Positions 61,363 to 64,000 of a DNA stretch of 64,000 nt are shown here, piece by piece. A program made the position numbers and the translations under genes. Source of the DNA: Todiramphus chloris collaris (Eukaryota > Chordata > Aves > Coraciiformes > Alcedinidae); contig JANVCC010000073.1 in NCBI GenBank assembly GCA_025345505.1, positions 8,812,593 through 8,876,592 of the forward strand, given 5' to 3'. The notes below the pieces were generated by a model, which saw nothing but the letters and a program-made list of their open reading frames with translations, was not told the origin of the DNA and ran no database searches. Position 1 is the stretch's first letter. The number at the start of each line of letters is the position of its first letter.

Positions 61363-61954
61363 AATGACTGCAAGTACTTATATACTTAATAAGAACAGTT
61401 TTTTATGTGCCTTGGTATTTTCGCCTTATTCTGGAAGAAGTTACCTTATACATTTCCACTGAATTGGTGATAAAAGGCACCCTGACCTAAAATACACTTG
61501 TCCACTTGACACATCAAAGCCTGACTAACACCCTCTGGTGCAGTAAGATCTGTGGTGTGGCAGAAATAAAGATCAAGTGTGTGTTTCTTGTCTTACTTGT
61601 ACCAGTGTGAATGAAATCTAACTCTTCTGAAGACAATGAAGCCATATAAAAGGAGTGTGAAGGGAACCTGGTTTGCCAAGTCTATTCGACCTTAGTTAGG
61701 AGGGGTGTAAATTAGACTTATTCTCAGTGTAACACTTTGAGTAAAACTTCTCAGAAATCATGTAGAATCCCTTTACTATACAGATGTAGCTGTTTAATAC
61801 AACTCGGAACTGGATCTCCTTTAAATCTATTTCACATTAGTGGAATTTGGTGTCCGTTCCCAGTATACACCAGCCCGAGATCAAGCAGCATCAGGCAGGA
61901 GCTGTGGAACTTCCTGCTAAAATAGTAGCTGGGTCGCCAGGTCAGACTGTGGCC

Positions 61955-62025
61955 TTGGTGACACGGCTAGAACTCCACTGATGTCAGTGAAGTTGCATCA
62001 GTGTAACCTGAAGCAGTATCTGACC
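61955..62025. repeat. Old palindromic interspersed repeat
   Basis: aactccactga (61971-61981) and tcagtgaagtt (61984-61994) are inverted with one mismatch, flanked by tgcatcagtgtaacctgaag and cagtatctgacctc, the arm motifs of this class. Confidence 0.5.
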
Positions 62026-64000
62026 TCATGAATTCAGACGGTCACATTTCTTCTGAGGTTTTAAAGAGGAACCTTTTCAAGCATCTAGTTACATCTGACA
62101 ATACCTTCACTGTAGCTACAAGGATACAGTGGGTGACTGTGCCAGTCAGCTGGTCTACGGCTTTTTCCAGAACAGGTATGAATGTCCTCATTGAAAAATG
62201 TACTCTTGGGTTTAATTTGTACAGTAGTTTGCACAGCTGCAAGGCCAATGCTGAGACCCAAATTAATTGCTCAGAGCTTGTTTGCAAATTAGTTGTTTTC
62301 ATATATCCCTCCACCACAGCCACAACGTGCAGATTGTGTCCTCAGACTGTCTTCAAAATGGAAAGCCAGAATTCAAAGGGCAAGGACGTGGTCTTGTCCA
62401 TGGGGAAACAAAACCAAAATATTCTGAAATATCTTAGTGTTTAAATACCAACACTACCTCTTAGCATAACTAGTCCCCACAAGTACATCTTTTACATAAA
62501 CTTCAATCAAATAAATGAAAAACATCTATGAAATACAAGCCATTTTCCTCTTATTAATAATAACAAAATAGCACAATTAATGACTGTGTCTTTACTGGGA
62601 CTGGATCCAAATTCAGACTGCATTAAGAGCCAGATCTTACGCTCATTAAATAGTAAGACACATGATTATCCCAACTGCCACTGAGTATCATGGTTATCAT
62701 ACAAAAGGGGAGCTAAAATAACACTTTTTGGACAGTATGGAACTTAGAACAAAGAAAATCTGATTTTGAATGGGATCTTTATGGCCTCTCTTTTAGTTAC
62801 ATTTCTAATTAAAATGCTTTGATCTATTAATGCCAAGGGACACTGCTAAATGTATTCAATGCAGAAGTCACATACTTTTCCTAAGCTCCCAAAATCTCTT
62901 AGATCTGTGTGCACTTACGCTGCATGCAGTTAAACCACTCACTAAAATGAAAAAATATCTAAGAATAACTCACTTCCATTAGATATATAAATCACATTAA
63001 TTAATTCTACATCTCCAGTGGTGTAGAGACCAAACTCTAATGCAAGATCTAATTAAAGAAAAGGGAAAAAAAAAAATGGAATTGAAACACAGAAGTAACT
63101 GTTTAGCCTCAAATTAATGAGGCGCTATGCTAAGCAAGAATGTCCATAAATCCCTAATGAGGATTTTAAACACATTAAAACTTCCTAATACAAAGTGTTT
63201 GCCTTCCTTTTATCCAATAACAAATAAGCCAATAATTTTCTGCCTCTAAACGACACTATTAACTGTCATGGCATGTTTTATTTGACAAACCCTCCATTCA
63301 AATACAGTAAAACCAATTAATTTGCCTGCTGTGAAATGTGTTTCTTGATAGCTTTTATGTGATTTTTCTTCTCAAAGAAATGTAAATAGGAGGTCAATGT
63401 AGGTGCCTGATTTTGCTTAAAAATACACGGCAGTAACTATAGATTTTCTAGTCACTTTGCATTTCAAATGAATTGAAAGATAACCTCCATTTTCAGGTCA
63501 TCGATCAAATAATGGTCTCCTGATAAGTAAACAGTTACAGAGTAATAGTTTTATTACTAGGGAAATGGTCCCATATTTGAGCTGTGATAGTTGCAAAATT
63601 ACCCCTTGGCTCTGTTATAAATAAAGGTTCAGGATCAGGGTGCTTGGCCTCTCTGCCTTTCCGGGCAGCCCAGCACCCTCCAGCCCCCGGCTGCCTTCTC
63701 CTGGATGGGCACTGCAGCTCAACTCTGTCTTTACAGTGTGAGGATGGTGATGTGTTACTTTCCCCCTCCTCAGAAAAATCTATAGAACAAATAAAGATAA
63801 TTCTGTGGTTTCAATGGTCCCCTGGGCCCCACTTAGTAAAACTCAGCAGAGAGAAGTGAGACTGTGTTATGACTGCCCCACAACTAAGCCATATCTGAAT
63901 CTAGAAGCTCTTGTAAGGTTTTGTCACCGAGATCAGCCTACTAAAAAGTACACATTTTATGCTCCAGAAATACACTTTTCAGTCTGTGCCCACTATGAGA

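Larger units (their letters stand above)
1..64000 (-). other. AFF2: AFF2 (FMR2) gene, internal part: four exons and flanking introns
   Basis: The whole window lies inside one minus-strand transcription unit, defined by four short exons at 54503-54547, 31181-31267, 28394-28430 and 28079-28130. Their joined translation is collinear with the AF4/FMR2 family just upstream of its conserved MLEDDLKL motif. AFF proteins are nuclear scaffolds of super-elongation-type complexes (with P-TEFb and ENL/AF9); AFF2 is also reported to bind G-quartet RNA and influence splicing, and loss of expression underlies FRAXE intellectual disability in humans. This is knowledge of the family, not something seen here. 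AFF2 is chosen over its paralogues because exons 7 and 8 read DSQHLTSGYNVQ-K-WSDP...ATKSV, which resembles AFF2 and not AFF1, AFF3 or AFF4 as I remember them. Promoter, 5' exons and 3' half are outside the window. Confidence 0.88.
54548..64000 (-). other. AFF2 intron 4 (partial, at least 9.4 kb)
   Basis: No AFF2 exon was found here. A CR1 tail (59258-59315), two palindromic repeat remnants (60466-60515, 61955-62025), a pyrimidine tract (61301-61362) and a + strand splice-bounded open segment (59459-59572) are the only named items. The AT-rich stretch 62900-63500 looks like unique, possibly conserved, sequence. Confidence 0.8.

Noticed and set aside
62028..62444. 138-codon ATG-initiated frame on the + strand, with an overlapping open minus frame
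   Set aside because: No recognisable domain, no upstream promoter or splice context, and an old palindromic repeat just before it. Its length is near what chance allows across six frames of 64 kb.

Overview
The window is vertebrate nuclear DNA, most likely from a bird. It is AT-rich and gene-poor, with sparse interspersed repeats. The recognisable LINEs are CR1 elements with the typical avian/reptilian 3' end of ATTCTATG-like repeats, and there are relics of MIR-type SINEs. No bacterial, organellar or viral gene layout is visible.

Almost everything here appears to be intron of one large gene read on the minus strand. Four very small exons could be found by combining splice sites with protein similarity. 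Together they encode a continuous stretch matching the AF4/FMR2 family, and the sequence fits AFF2 (FMR2) better than AFF1, AFF3 or AFF4. In transcription order they are 54547-54503 (45 nt), 31267-31181 (87 nt), 28430-28394 (37 nt) and 28130-28079 (52 nt). All four have good acceptors and their phases join exactly (0/0, 0/0, 0/1, 1/2). The junctions read ...EEILR|EMTHSW..., ...SIPSK|DSQHL... and ...NVQ(K)WSDP.... The large upstream exons and the next exon, expected to encode MLEDDLKL, are not in the window. I number the exons 5 to 8 by analogy with human AFF2; this numbering is tentative.

Layout on + coordinates: 1-28078 is part of the intron after exon 8. 28079-31267 is a compact cluster of exons 8, 7 and 6, separated by introns of 263 bp and 2.75 kb. 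31268-54502 is a 23-kb intron holding three of the four CR1 copies, a (CTCCT)n array and a 100-N assembly gap. 54503-54547 is exon 5. 54548-64000 is part of the intron before it.

The introns also hold at least eight remnants of old palindromic interspersed repeats, several small perfect hairpins, C-tracts that would be G-rich in the AFF2 pre-mRNA, and four GC/CpG-rich patches. They further contain splice-site-bounded segments that could be unannotated exons: a 42-nt phase-preserving candidate at 17607-17648, a possible alternative last exon at 38024-38218, and an opposite-strand 114-nt candidate at 59459-59572. These are inferences and are scored accordingly.
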